Origin: Sphingorhabdus contaminans | GTDB taxonomy: Bacteria > Pseudomonadota > Alphaproteobacteria > Sphingomonadales > Sphingomonadaceae | Reading direction: 5' to 3' | Assembly (NCBI RefSeq): GCF_007280415.1 | Contig: NZ_VKKU01000001.1 | Location: forward strand, 620,001-684,000 | DNA: 64,000 nucleotides | Translations under genes and position numbers: made by a program | Notes under the pieces: model-generated | What the model saw: the letters and a program-made list of their open reading frames with translations, nothing else | What the model was told of the DNA's origin: nothing | The model's database searches: none | Shown: piece by piece, positions 15,166 through 25,600 of the stretch | Layout: each line of letters opens with the position of its first letter | Position numbering within the stretch: the stretch's first letter is position 1

Positions 15166-17526
15166 ATGACGGGCGAAGGCCTGCCAATTGCATTGATAGG
15201 CTTTTTGATGGCGCTTTGGCTGGTCGGAGCCACAGTAGCCATTTGGGTGGGCTTTTCGTTACGGCGGCGTTCGCAAAAAATACTCAGGCAGACATCCCGT
15301 CTGGCGCGGCTACTCGAAACAGCACCTGCCTTTCCGGTGCTTGTAAAAGGCGATGGTCGAATTGAAGCCGCTGACCGCTTTTCCCGATTGATGGGATTGC
15401 CAGCTCCAGCTGTATCGCTAACCGATCTGGGTGGTCGTAGCGAGGGGGGATTGAGCAACCACGATCTTCTCATGCTCGAAGAAAAAGTACGAGAAACGCA
15501 GAGGACAGGTAAAGATTTTGAATTGCCTTTGGCAATCATGGGTTCACCTCGTCGCCTGCTAGTTATGGGCGAGATTGCCGATACCGTCATCTATCCAAAT
15601 GGTGCGGCATTATTATGGTTTTTCGATTCGACAGAAAGCCTGCGTGAGCTAGAGGCCCGAACTCAAGAATCTGAAAAAGCCAAGGCTGCTTTTGCTGCTT
15701 TAGCCGGACTTATAGAATCTGCACCTTTGCCTATGTGGCATCGGGGTCCGGATCTTACGCTTAACTTTGTAAACCAAGCATATGTTGAGGCTGTCGGAGC
15801 CACAGACGGATTCCAAGTAGTGCAAGACGGCATCGAACTGCTGGAACCGGAGAATGGTAAAAATGCCGCGGCTTTTGCTGCCGATGCCATGCGGAACGGC
15901 CAGAAAATGGAGCGTGTTGTTTCTGCTACCTTGGGCGCCGAGAGGCGACAACTGCGCGTTTTTGACATCCCTCTGGGACCGGACGGTGCGTTGGGCGTTG
16001 CGGGCATGGCGATTGACGTTCAGGACCTCACCGCAGCCCGAACCGAGTTTCGTTTATTGTCCGATGCGCAACGCCATTTATTGAATATGATGTCGGCGGG
16101 TGTTGTCCAATTTGGATCAGACCACTCTCTTATTTTTGCAAATCTGCCCTTTCAGAGACTATTCGCTTTTCGTGATCAATGGCTTACCGAAAAGCCGGAA
16201 TTTGCTCGTGTGCTCGATCGAATGCGGGAAAATGGTAAGCTTCCCGAAGTTCGTGATTTCCCTGCTTGGCGAACTGAACGGGAAAACTGGTTCCGGAATC
16301 CCGAACCAAGCGAGGAAAACTGGCTGTTGCCAGACGGAACGCACCTGCGTGTCTTGGCCCAGCCAGTTCCAGATGGCGGGCTTTTATTGATATTTGAAGA
16401 CCGAACCGAACAAGCGCAATTGGCAAGTGCCCGGGATATTTTGCTGCGGGTCAGGACAGCGACATTCGACAATCTTTTTGAAGCGATTGCTGTATTTGCA
16501 GCGGACGGACGATTGAGCATTTGGAACCGTCTGTTTGCGGAAACATGGGGATTGCCCGATGATACTCTAATCCGACATCCACGGCTTGACGAGATTTTGC
16601 CTCTGATGTCGAAGCACCTCAAAAAGCAGTCGCAGATATCCATTATTGGTGAGTTGGTGCGAATGACGACAGCAAACCGGGAACAACGTCGCAGCAAAGC
16701 GGTGTTTGCTGATGAGCGGATATTTCAGATTGCGACCATACCGCTTCCCGATGGCAATGCGTTGTTTACGATGCTGGATATGTCGGACAGCCTGAAGATC
16801 GAGCAAGCTCTGCGGGATCGGAATGCGGCGCTGCAGGAAGCGGACGGGATTAAGGCCAAGTTTCTGGCCAATATGAGCTATGAATTCCGGACGCCGCTGA
16901 CTTCGATCAGCGGTTTTGCCGATTTGTTGAAGGCGGGGGTTGCCGGGGAGTTGAATGGGCAGGCGCTGGAATATGTCGATGCCATCCTGACTTCTGCTGA
17001 ACGGTTGTCGGAGCAGATCAATACGGTGCTGGATTACAGCCAGAGTGAAGCCGGAGCGATGCCGATTGCCAGGGAGAAGGTTGATGTCCGGACCCTGCTT
17101 GTTAACTCGGCTGAAGCTAAAGCGGCTTTTGCCAGGGAGCGGGGTGTTGAATTGCACCTTCGGCTGGATGAGGCAAAAGGGCAGTTTTCCTTGGATTCTA
17201 AGCGGATAGGGCAGGCCATCGGGCAAATTCTTGATAATGCAATTCGTTATCATAAAGAGGGCGGCGAGGTCCTTTTGTTTGCGCGGACCAGCAAGGACCA
17301 GCTCGAGATCGTCATCTCCGACAATGGCCCCGGCATCAGTGAGGAAAACCAGAAAATCGTCGAGGGCAATGGCAAGAAGGCCTTGCAGCTTTCCGACGAT
17401 CCCATTTTGCAAGGGCTCGGCCTGCCACTCGCCAAGCAGTTGATCGAAACGCATCATGGCACATTCCAAATCCAGTCCAAGCCGGGCGAAGGCTCCACCA
17501 TCATCATGACGATCCCGAGCCGATGA
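15166..17526 (+). CDS. divL: DivL-type PAS sensor kinase with tyrosine in the H-box
   Basis: A 786-residue membrane-anchored histidine-kinase-like protein. One membrane helix lies at about residues 6-28, then several PAS-like domains (roughly 45-150, 180-290, 300-420, 430-545), a HisKA dimerisation domain at about 555-625, and a HATPase domain at 665-785 with N-box DNAIRYH, G1 box DNGPGIS and G2 box GLGLPLAKQ. The H-box reads FLANMSYEFRTPL: the phospho-acceptor histidine is Tyr572. That, the length and the layout match Caulobacter DivL, which modulates CckA and hence CtrA. It is first in the divL-tsaE-amgK-murU-addB-addA string. Assignment rests on these family features, not on an alignment. 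Confidence 0.88.
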   Translation: MTGEGLPIALIGFLMALWLVGATVAIWVGFSLRRRSQKILRQTSRLARLLETAPAFPVLVKGDGRIEAADRFSRLMGLPAPAVSLTDLGGRSEGGLSNHDLLMLEEKVRETQRTGKDFELPLAIMGSPRRLLVMGEIADTVIYPNGAALLWFFDSTESLRELEARTQESEKAKAAFAALAGLIESAPLPMWHRGPDLTLNFVNQAYVEAVGATDGFQVVQDGIELLEPENGKNAAAFAADAMRNGQKMERVVSATLGAERRQLRVFDIPLGPDGALGVAGMAIDVQDLTAARTEFRLLSDAQRHLLNMMSAGVVQFGSDHSLIFANLPFQRLFAFRDQWLTEKPEFARVLDRMRENGKLPEVRDFPAWRTERENWFRNPEPSEENWLLPDGTHLRVLAQPVPDGGLLLIFEDRTEQAQLASARDILLRVRTATFDNLFEAIAVFAADGRLSIWNRLFAETWGLPDDTLIRHPRLDEILPLMSKHLKKQSQISIIGELVRMTTANREQRRSKAVFADERIFQIATIPLPDGNALFTMLDMSDSLKIEQALRDRNAALQEADGIKAKFLANMSYEFRTPLTSISGFADLLKAGVAGELNGQALEYVDAILTSAERLSEQINTVLDYSQSEAGAMPIAREKVDVRTLLVNSAEAKAAFARERGVELHLRLDEAKGQFSLDSKRIGQAIGQILDNAIRYHKEGGEVLLFARTSKDQLEIVISDNGPGISEENQKIVEGNGKKALQLSDDPILQGLGLPLAKQLIETHHGTFQIQSKPGEGSTIIMTIPSR

Positions 17527-17954
17527 TCCTGAAGACCGAAGAAGACATGCGCGCCTTTGGACGCGAATTGGCGGGCACGCTGCACGCCGGCGACTGGGTA
17601 TCGATCGACGGCCCCTTGGGCGCGGGAAAAACGGTGTTGTGCGCCGGCATTTTGCAGGGGCTTGGTTTCGATGGCGAAGTCGCGAGCCCGTCCTATGCCA
17701 TCGTGCATCAATATGATCCCCCCGAAGTATCGATTGCCGTCGCCCATGCAGATTTGTATCGCTTGGACGGTGTCGCCGATCTGGAGGAACTCGGCCTCGC
17801 GGATGAACGGTCTGACCGGATTACATTGGTGGAATGGGCAGGCCGGGCCGGCGCCGACTATACGGTGCCAACCCTCTCAATTGAAATACAGCCTCAGCCG
17901 GACGGTTCCCGCGCTGTACAGATGAAAACGGAAAAGAATGACGCAACCCATTGA
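17523..17954 (+). CDS. tsaE: tRNA threonylcarbamoyladenosine biosynthesis ATPase TsaE
   Basis: A 143-residue P-loop ATPase needed with TsaB and TsaD to form t6A37 in ANN-decoding tRNAs. Visible features are Walker A GPLGAGKT (about residues 30-37), the SPSYAIVHQY segment, HADLYRLD and a Walker B-like ITLVEWAGR. It overlaps divL by ATGA and the next gene by 17 bases. Nothing unusual in length. Confidence 0.93.
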   Translation: MILKTEEDMRAFGRELAGTLHAGDWVSIDGPLGAGKTVLCAGILQGLGFDGEVASPSYAIVHQYDPPEVSIAVAHADLYRLDGVADLEELGLADERSDRITLVEWAGRAGADYTVPTLSIEIQPQPDGSRAVQMKTEKNDATH

Positions 17955-18930
17955 CCCTGTCATGCCCGCCGGGCTCGACGAATTTCTGCACCAGACAGGC
18001 TGGAGCACCGCGCGTGTCTACCCCATGCCGGGCGATGCTTCGTTCCGCCGCTATTTCCGGGTGACGCATGCCGAAAAAGGCAACGCCATATTGATGGACG
18101 CCCCGCCACCGCATGAAGACCCCAAGCCGTTCATTGATGTTGCCCAATATCTGATCGGGCAGGGATTTCGTGCGCCCGTCATTTACGGAAAAGACCTGAC
18201 ACGCGGTCTGGTCCTGATCGAAGATTTCGGCGACCGGCGGATGCGGGAACATCTGGATGCGTTTCCTGCCGACGAGGAGAAAATCTACCGCAGGGCGATC
18301 GACACCATCATAGCCCTTTCCAAAAGCAGTTGCGCCGACCTGCCGCCCTATGATGAGGACGTTTACCTGCGCGAGGTGCGGCTGCTGACCGAATGGTATA
18401 TGCCGGCGATGCGGCTCGACTTTGATCCTGCCGAATTTGACCGCATCTGGCGCGATGCGCTTGCGCCTATTGCCAATGCCCATTTGGTCACCGTCTTGCG
18501 CGATTATCATGCGGAAAATGTCATGTTGCTGGATGACGGGGATCAAGGTCTGATCGATTTTCAGGACGCGCTGATCGGGCATCCTGCCTATGATCTGGTG
18601 TCGCTGTTGCAAGACGCGCGCCGCGACGTGTCCGTGGAACTCGAGGCGAAAATGCTCGATCATTATATCCAGCAGGCAAATCCGGGCGACGATTTCCGCG
18701 ATCATTATGCGCTGGTCGGGGCGCAAAGGAATACCAAGATCATCGGAATCTTCACCCGGCTGTGGAAGCGCGATGGCAAGCAACGTTATCTGGATTTTCT
18801 GCCGCGCATGTGGAACCTGCTGGAACGCGACCTGGATCATCCCCAGCTCGCCCCGCTGAAAAGCTGGTTCGACACCACTATTCCGCACGAAGTCCGTCGG
18901 ATCGCCCCCAATATGCTGGCGCCGGAATGA
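17938..18930 (+). CDS. amgK: N-acetylmuramate/N-acetylglucosamine anomeric kinase AmgK
   Basis: A 330-residue phosphotransferase of the aminoglycoside-kinase (APH) fold. Key motifs are GDASFRRYFRV near the N-terminus, the Brenner-type catalytic loop LRDYHAENVML and the metal-binding DFQDALIGHPAYDL. In Pseudomonas, AmgK phosphorylates C1 of MurNAc and GlcNAc, feeding MurU. The immediate 4-base overlap with a MurU-like gene makes this assignment much stronger than sequence alone. The start at 17938 overlaps tsaE by 17 bases. Confidence 0.88.
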   Translation: MTQPIDPVMPAGLDEFLHQTGWSTARVYPMPGDASFRRYFRVTHAEKGNAILMDAPPPHEDPKPFIDVAQYLIGQGFRAPVIYGKDLTRGLVLIEDFGDRRMREHLDAFPADEEKIYRRAIDTIIALSKSSCADLPPYDEDVYLREVRLLTEWYMPAMRLDFDPAEFDRIWRDALAPIANAHLVTVLRDYHAENVMLLDDGDQGLIDFQDALIGHPAYDLVSLLQDARRDVSVELEAKMLDHYIQQANPGDDFRDHYALVGAQRNTKIIGIFTRLWKRDGKQRYLDFLPRMWNLLERDLDHPQLAPLKSWFDTTIPHEVRRIAPNMLAPE

Positions 18931-19655
18931 GCCACCATGTGAACACCGCCATGATCATGGCGGCAGGCAAGGGGACCCGGATGATGCCGTTGACGGCAGA
19001 CCGGCCCAAACCGCTTGTCGAGGTCGCAGGGACTGCCTTGCTCGACCATGTACTGGACCATTTGCGGGCCGCAGGTGTTGGCCGGATTGTCATCAACGCC
19101 CATTACCGCGCATCCCAGGTCGAAGAGCATATGGCCGCCCATGCTGCCGATTTTCAGGTCGCAATATCGGATGAGCGCGATTTGCTGCTGGATACAGGTG
19201 GTGGTCTGGTTCGGGCCCTGCCGCTGATTTCCGACGATCCCTTTATCTGCGTCAACGCGGACAATTGGTGGACCGACGATGGCGTAAATGCCTTCACCCG
19301 GCTGATGTCGGCATGGGATGACGAGGCAATGGACGTCCTCATGCTTCTGATCCCCTATGCCGAGGCGAATAATACGCAAGGACAGGGTGATTTCGATCTT
19401 GATGCCGATGGCCGTCTGTCCCGCCGGAAACCGGACCAGCAGGCGGCCTATGTGTGGACCGGTATCCAGATGCTGTCCAAGCGCCTGATCGTTGATCCGC
19501 CATCGGACGTGTTTTCCACCAATATCTTCTGGGATCGCGCTATCGGCAGAGGCCGTTGTTTCGGGTTGGTGCATCAGGGCCTTTGGTTCGACGTCGGATA
19601 TCCTGACGCAATTGCCGCAACCGAGGCGAAATTGATGAGCCATGCCCAGCGCTGA
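18927..19655 (+). CDS. murU: N-acetylmuramate-1-phosphate uridylyltransferase MurU
   Basis: A 242-residue nucleotidyltransferase that makes UDP-MurNAc from MurNAc-1-phosphate and UTP, allowing peptidoglycan sugar recycling without the fosfomycin-sensitive MurA step. The nucleotide-binding signature is MAAGKGTRMMPLTADRPKPL (residues about 10-29). Metal-site residues lie in CVNADNWW, and a late WFDVGYPD fits the family. ATG 18927 overlaps the amgK stop by four bases; it overlaps addB by 14. Confidence 0.88.
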   Translation: MSHHVNTAMIMAAGKGTRMMPLTADRPKPLVEVAGTALLDHVLDHLRAAGVGRIVINAHYRASQVEEHMAAHAADFQVAISDERDLLLDTGGGLVRALPLISDDPFICVNADNWWTDDGVNAFTRLMSAWDDEAMDVLMLLIPYAEANNTQGQGDFDLDADGRLSRRKPDQQAAYVWTGIQMLSKRLIVDPPSDVFSTNIFWDRAIGRGRCFGLVHQGLWFDVGYPDAIAATEAKLMSHAQR

Positions 19656-22617
19656 ACCCGCACATCGGGCGACACGCGTCTTCACGGTTCCCCTCGGCTC
19701 GGATTTTTGCGACGCGACGGTCGGATTTGTTCTGGCGAACTGCGGCGATGATCCGCTCGCCCTAACACAGACTACGCTTTTGCTGCCGAACAACCGCGCG
19801 ATCAAGGCAATGACCGAAGCGTTTGTGCGCACCGTATCGCCGGGATTGCTGCTGCCAAAAATGGTGGCGATTGGTGACCTCGCGCTCGACGAAGCTTTGG
19901 GACCCATATTGGATCCGCTGTCGGACGATGATGTGGTGTGGCCTGTCATCAGCCCCACAAGCCGCATCCTTTTGCTGGCCGATCTGGTCGTAAAAAACCG
20001 GCCGGAGGGGCAGTCCGTCACCGCGGCAGAATCCTTGCGCCTTGCGCGCAAACTGGCCGAAATGATTGACGAGCTGGAAATCGAACAGGTCGATTTTGAA
20101 CGGCTCAAATCGGTTGAGGCGGTGGCCGAACTGCCGGAACACTGGCTGAGTGCCTATGGTCAGATCACCGCCATTGTACCCGCCTATCGAACCGAACTTG
20201 CCAACCGCAAGCTGCTGGGGCCTGCGGAACGCCGCAATATTTTGCTGGGCCGGCTCGAGCGGCGTTTGCGGGAAAATCCGCCGTCTTCGCCATTGATCGC
20301 CGCAGGCATCACCACATCGGCAAAGGCCGTTTCCAACCTGTTGCGCCGGATTGCACGGCTGCCCAACGGATCGGTCATTTTGCCGGGCGTGGACCTGAAT
20401 ATGCCCGAGGCGGATTGGGACGCCCTGCATCCACCAAAAAGCGACGACGGGGTCGCAAAGCCACCTCGCAATGTTGAGGTCCATCCGCAATTCCATCTGC
20501 GGCTGTTGCTCGATCGCATGGCGATTGCGCGGGATGAAGTTGTTGCGGTGTCCTCCGGTGCAACCCATGCCATGGCCGACAGTATCACTGACATATTCTG
20601 CCTGCCGGAACGAAGTACCCATTGGCGTGCGCTTCCGGCCCGCCGCAAAAAGCTGGAACATGTCCGTCTGGTCGAGGCGGATGACAGCGCACAGGAAGCG
20701 AAAATCATCGCTGTCCATATTCGGCAACGGCTTGAACATGCGGGGCAACGCACCGCATTGATTACCCCGGATCGCGAGATTGCGGCGCGGGTAGCGTCGC
20801 AGTTGCGCCGCTGGGGCATTGTCGTGGATGACAGTGCCGGTAAGCCTTTGCTGCAGTCACCGGAAGGCACCCTTTTTCTGGGACTGGCCAATGCTGTAGC
20901 GCGGCGCTTTTCGGCAACCGACATATTGGAAATTGCGAAGCATCCGCTTGTCCAGATGCAAATGGACCGGCTGGAATGGCTCAACCAGGCGCGCGCGCTC
21001 GATATGCGCATGCGCGGGCCAAATGTGGGTGTGGGGATATTCGCCTTTGCCGATGAAATTGCAAAGGCCGCGGATGACGCACTCAACCAGTGGTGGAGCA
21101 CATATAGCGCCCAACTGGCGTTGCTGGATGATGCGGCAAAAGGCGGCCTTGTTGCCGCGCTTGATGCCATGAAGATGGTGGCCGATACATTAACCGCCGG
21201 ACAGATCTGGAAAGGTGCCGCTGGCCGGGAACTTGCCCGTGTTTTGGCCGAACTGGGCGAGTGCAATCTGTCCGCTATTCCGCTTGAAGACAGCAGCGCG
21301 TTGCCCGCCATTGTCAGCGAACTGCTTTCAGGTGCTGTTGTGCGCCCGCCTTATGGTGGCCATCCGCGCGTCGCAATATACGGTTTGCTGGAGGCGCGCC
21401 TGCAACAGGCAGATCTTGTTATCTGTGCAGGATTGAATGAAACGGTCTGGCCGCAAATTGCACAGCCGGACCCTTGGCTTGCCCCGGCGATACGTCGTCA
21501 TTTGGGTCTGGCGACGCTGGACCGCAATGTCGGTCTTTCGGCGCATGATCTGGCGACCGCGCTCGGCGCAAAGGACGTGGTGCTTATACGAGCGCGGCGG
21601 GATCGTGGCGGACCAACGGTTGCATCGCGCTTTTTGTTGCGGATGCGTGCCTATCTTGGCGACGCGTTGCAGAAGGATGAAACAACGCCGCAGTTTGCCG
21701 CCCTATTGGACGATGTACGGGAAAAGCTGCAATTCGCAACGCGGCCCAAACCCATGCCGACGGCAGAGCAGCGGCGCGTTGCCATTTCGGTAACCGATTT
21801 CGACCAGCTCAAGTCTGACCCCTATTCCTTTTATGCCAAGCGTGTTTTGGGATTGCGTCCGTTGGACCCGGTTGATGCCGAACCCGACCACAAGTGGCGC
21901 GGCATCCTGGTGCACGAGATATTGGAAAAATGGTTCCGGGACGACAAATGCGATCCCGAAAAGCTGACTGCACGGGCGGAGGCCTTGCTGACCAACGGCG
22001 CGCTTGATCCCATTTTGCGCACATTGTGGCAGCCCCGTATTGCGGACGGACTGCGCTGGATTGCCGGGCAAACACAAAAGCTGCGTGACGAAGACGGGCG
22101 GCAATTGTTGGTTGCGGAAGAAAAAGGCAAATTTGAACTGTGTGGCATCACCATTACCGGACGCGCCGACCGTATTGATGCCGCCGCCGATGGCAGCCTG
22201 ATCATCATGGACTATAAAACCGGCGGATCGCCCAAGCCGAAACAGATTTATGCAGGCTACGCGCTGCAGTTAGGGTTGATCGGTTTGATGGCCGAACGCG
22301 GGGCTATCAAGGGCGTAAGCGGTGATGCGCGGGGATTTGAATATTGGAGTTTAGGCAAGGATCGCAATCGCGGCGGTTTCGGATATATCGCCCATGCCAC
22401 GGCTCCAACGGCCAGCGACAAAAAGAAAGCCGCCGATGAATTTGTAGCCTTCATCGCGGGGCAAGCCGAAGAAGCATTGAACGACTGGATATTGGGCGAA
22501 GCACCTTTCACGGCAAAGCTGCACCCTGAATATTCCAACTATGCGGACTATGATCATTTGATGCGTCTTCAGGAATGGGACGGTCGCCAGTCGATTGCCG
22601 AGGCGGACGGCGCATGA
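19642..22617 (+). CDS. addB: Double-strand break repair protein AddB (alphaproteobacterial type)
   Basis: A 991-residue subunit of the AddAB helicase-nuclease, which resects double-strand ends for RecA. The C-terminal PD-(D/E)XK nuclease domain is visible as GRADRIDAAADGSLIIMDYKTGG (only its core is quoted: ADGSLIIMDYKTGG). The N-terminal inactive-helicase region has LLLPNNRAIKAMTEAF and later AGLNETVWPQIAQPDPWL. The C-terminal cysteine cluster that binds Fe-S in the Bacillus AddB is absent here. It overlaps murU by 14 bases and addA by four. Confidence 0.93.
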   Translation: MPSAEPAHRATRVFTVPLGSDFCDATVGFVLANCGDDPLALTQTTLLLPNNRAIKAMTEAFVRTVSPGLLLPKMVAIGDLALDEALGPILDPLSDDDVVWPVISPTSRILLLADLVVKNRPEGQSVTAAESLRLARKLAEMIDELEIEQVDFERLKSVEAVAELPEHWLSAYGQITAIVPAYRTELANRKLLGPAERRNILLGRLERRLRENPPSSPLIAAGITTSAKAVSNLLRRIARLPNGSVILPGVDLNMPEADWDALHPPKSDDGVAKPPRNVEVHPQFHLRLLLDRMAIARDEVVAVSSGATHAMADSITDIFCLPERSTHWRALPARRKKLEHVRLVEADDSAQEAKIIAVHIRQRLEHAGQRTALITPDREIAARVASQLRRWGIVVDDSAGKPLLQSPEGTLFLGLANAVARRFSATDILEIAKHPLVQMQMDRLEWLNQARALDMRMRGPNVGVGIFAFADEIAKAADDALNQWWSTYSAQLALLDDAAKGGLVAALDAMKMVADTLTAGQIWKGAAGRELARVLAELGECNLSAIPLEDSSALPAIVSELLSGAVVRPPYGGHPRVAIYGLLEARLQQADLVICAGLNETVWPQIAQPDPWLAPAIRRHLGLATLDRNVGLSAHDLATALGAKDVVLIRARRDRGGPTVASRFLLRMRAYLGDALQKDETTPQFAALLDDVREKLQFATRPKPMPTAEQRRVAISVTDFDQLKSDPYSFYAKRVLGLRPLDPVDAEPDHKWRGILVHEILEKWFRDDKCDPEKLTARAEALLTNGALDPILRTLWQPRIADGLRWIAGQTQKLRDEDGRQLLVAEEKGKFELCGITITGRADRIDAAADGSLIIMDYKTGGSPKPKQIYAGYALQLGLIGLMAERGAIKGVSGDARGFEYWSLGKDRNRGGFGYIAHATAPTASDKKKAADEFVAFIAGQAEEALNDWILGEAPFTAKLHPEYSNYADYDHLMRLQEWDGRQSIAEADGA

Positions 22618-25600
22618 GCGAAGAAAAGAACCCCAAGCCGCTTTATCCGCTCATTCCCGCACAACGTGCTGCGGTGCAGCCGGAGGAGAATGTCTGGCTC
22701 AGCGCATCGGCGGGCACCGGCAAAACGCAGGTATTGACCGCGCGTGTTATCCGTCTGCTTCTGGAAGAGAAAGTCGAGCCCGAAAATCTGTTGTGCATCA
22801 CCTTTACCAAGGCGGGTGCTGCGGAAATGGCCGAACGTATCAACCAGCGGCTCGCCGCATGGGTCCAAATGGAAGATACCGCGCTGTTCAGGGATATGGA
22901 GGCAATCGGGGCCAAATCGGGCCCGGAATACCGCCAGCGCGCCAGCGAATTATTCGCCAAAGTATTGGACGCGCCGGGTGGCGGATTGCAGATTGTGACC
23001 ATCCACAGTTTTTGCCAATCGCTCTTGGGAAGCTTTCCCGAAGAGGCAGGGCTCGTGCCGGGTTTCAAGCCTATTGAAGGTGCCGAGCAGCAGACCTTAT
23101 TGCGTGAGGCGCTGGCCAGCATGGTTATCGCGGCGGAAGAAACGCATGATCAGGGCTTGATCCGCAGCCTGCAACAACTCAGCCTCGCCATGGGCGAAGA
23201 GGCGGCGGAGAAATTCCTCGCCAAATGCGCGGCGGTTCCCGATGTTATGGAGGGTATTCCCGATGGGGCGGGGGCTATTACCTGGGCACGGCGTGTGGCG
23301 GGGGTTACATTTGATGAGCCGTTAGACCAGTGGATCGCATCGGCGCTGTCTGATGACGCGATAGATCGTACTGCGCTGGAATCCGTTGCCGCATTAAACA
23401 AAAATTGGGGGACCTCCACCGGTTTAAAACGTGCCGCTACCATAGCGGAATGGCTGGAATCCGATGTGACGCAGCGTGGGGCGACCCTCGAAAAACTGCA
23501 TTTTTGCTGGTGGAACAAGTCTAAGGACGAACCGCAGACGCAGACAAAAGGTCAGGTTCCTCAAGTCGATGAATATCCTGAATTAGCGCTCGATCTCGCA
23601 AACTGGACCAAACCTCTGTTGGAGACTCTGATCCGCGCCGACTATGCCGAACGGCTCGCCAGCGCGTTGCTCGTCGGTAAGCGGCTGGCGCAATATTATG
23701 CGCACGCCAAGCATGCGCGGGGCGTTATCGACTTTGACGATATGATCCGGCGTACGGCCGCGCTCCTCAACAGCGGTGCGATGGCGCAATGGGTGCGGTT
23801 CAAGCTCGACAAGCAAATCGATCATATCCTTGTCGACGAGGCGCAGGATACGAACAAGGCGCAATGGGATATTGTGGCCGCGCTCGCGTCCGATTATTTC
23901 AGCGGATTTGGTCAAAACGCCGATACAATCCGGACCATATTCTCGGTCGGCGATTTCAAGCAGGCCATTTACGGTTTCCAAGGCACGGCGCCCGAACGCT
24001 ACGAAGAGGCAGGGCTGAAATTCGGCAAGGATATCGAAGGGGCAGGGGGCGAGCTTGCCCGCCTGACCCTGTCGCAAAGTTTCCGGTCAACGACTCCCGT
24101 CCTGCAGTTCGTCAATGCGCTGATAAAGGAAGTGGGCCATGATAATTTCGGCATCTCTGACCCGGTCCCCGACCATTATAGCCGCATGCCGGCCGAAGTC
24201 GGGATGGTCGAACTTCTGGCGCCTGTATCGCCGAAGCCGGGTGACGAGGAGGGGGATGATGACGAGGAAAGCTGGGTCCCCAACCAGAAGCGCGAACTCG
24301 CCGAACGCCTCGCCGATTATGCCAAGGAACTGATCGACCAAAGGCCGTGGCTCGCGACGCAGAAACGGTTTTTGGAGCCCAAGGATATCATGTTCCTCCT
24401 GCGCAGCCGCGGCGATGTTGCCTCGCTGCTCGTGGCGCAACTGCATGAGCGCGGGGTTCCGGTGGCCGGTGTCGACCGCCTGCGGCTGGCACAGCCTCTG
24501 GTGGTGCAAGATCTACTCGCGGTCATCCGCTTCGTGCTGCAGCCGGGCGACGACCTCAGCCTTGCCTGCATCATGGTGTCGCCGATTATCGGCTGGACGC
24601 AGGAAAAGCTGCTCGAACATGGCTATCGGGGCGACCGGAAGATCAGCTTGTGGCAGCATCTGCGGGGGCAGGACGCGATTGCGGCTGAACTCGAACCGCT
24701 GCGTGCCATGCTGGACGCGGCGGATTTTGTGACCGTCTATGATTTTCTGGAGCAGATCCTGTCCGGCCCCATCGGTGCGCGGCGGAAATTCGTGGCGCGG
24801 CTGGGGACCGAGGCGCTGGTGCCGATGGAGGAAATGCTGAACATGGCCCTGCTGTTCCAGCAACAGCAGGGCGGCGGGCTGCAGAGCTTTCTGCACTGGT
24901 TCGAAAAGGGCGAAAATATCATCAAGCGCGAAGGCGAGGGGGGTGCGAACGAGGTGCGGGTGATGACGGTGCACGGCTCCAAGGGGCTGCAGGCACCGGT
25001 CGTCATCCTGGCCGACGCCACCTCCGATCCGCATAAGAAGCCCGACCGGACGGCGGCGCTGGTGATGGATGAAGGCAAGAATGTGCCGCTGCTCGCCATA
25101 CGCAGTGCGGAAAAGTCGGGGCGGCTGCAGGAGATTGTCGAGTTGCAGGAAACCCGCGAATTGCGCGAGCATCGCCGCCTGCTCTACGTCGCCATCACCC
25201 GGGCCGAGGAGCGGCTGATCATGGGCGGGGCCTTGAGCGCGCAGAATAAGGGCGTCGCCCCGGCGGATAGCTGGTTCGCGATGATGGAGGGCGCCATGCG
25301 CGCTCTCGGCCATGACTGGGAAGAGGACGCGCGCTGGGGTCAGGTCATGCGGCATGTCGGCAAGGATGGTATCGCGGCCGCGCCGCCCGCGACCAGCGAT
25401 CAAAGCGCCAAGGACGAACCCGCACCGCTGGATCCACCCCCATGGCTCTTTGCCCCCGCGCCGCAGGAGCAGCGCCCGCCAAGGCCTCTGGTGCCTTCGC
25501 GGCTGGAAGATGACGACTATGGCGACGCCCCGCCCAGCCTTGCGATGCAGGCGGCGGCCACGCGCGGGAAATTGCTGCACGCGCTGTTCGAGCGGATCAC

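Noticed and set aside
18837..20108. 423-codon minus-strand frame over murU and addB
   Set aside because: Low-complexity Ser/Arg translation typical of antisense of G+C-rich genes; the plus-strand genes show clear motifs.
24513..25580. 355-codon minus-strand frame over addA
   Set aside because: Antisense of the addA helicase/nuclease region; rich in Arg/His/Gln with no recognisable domain.
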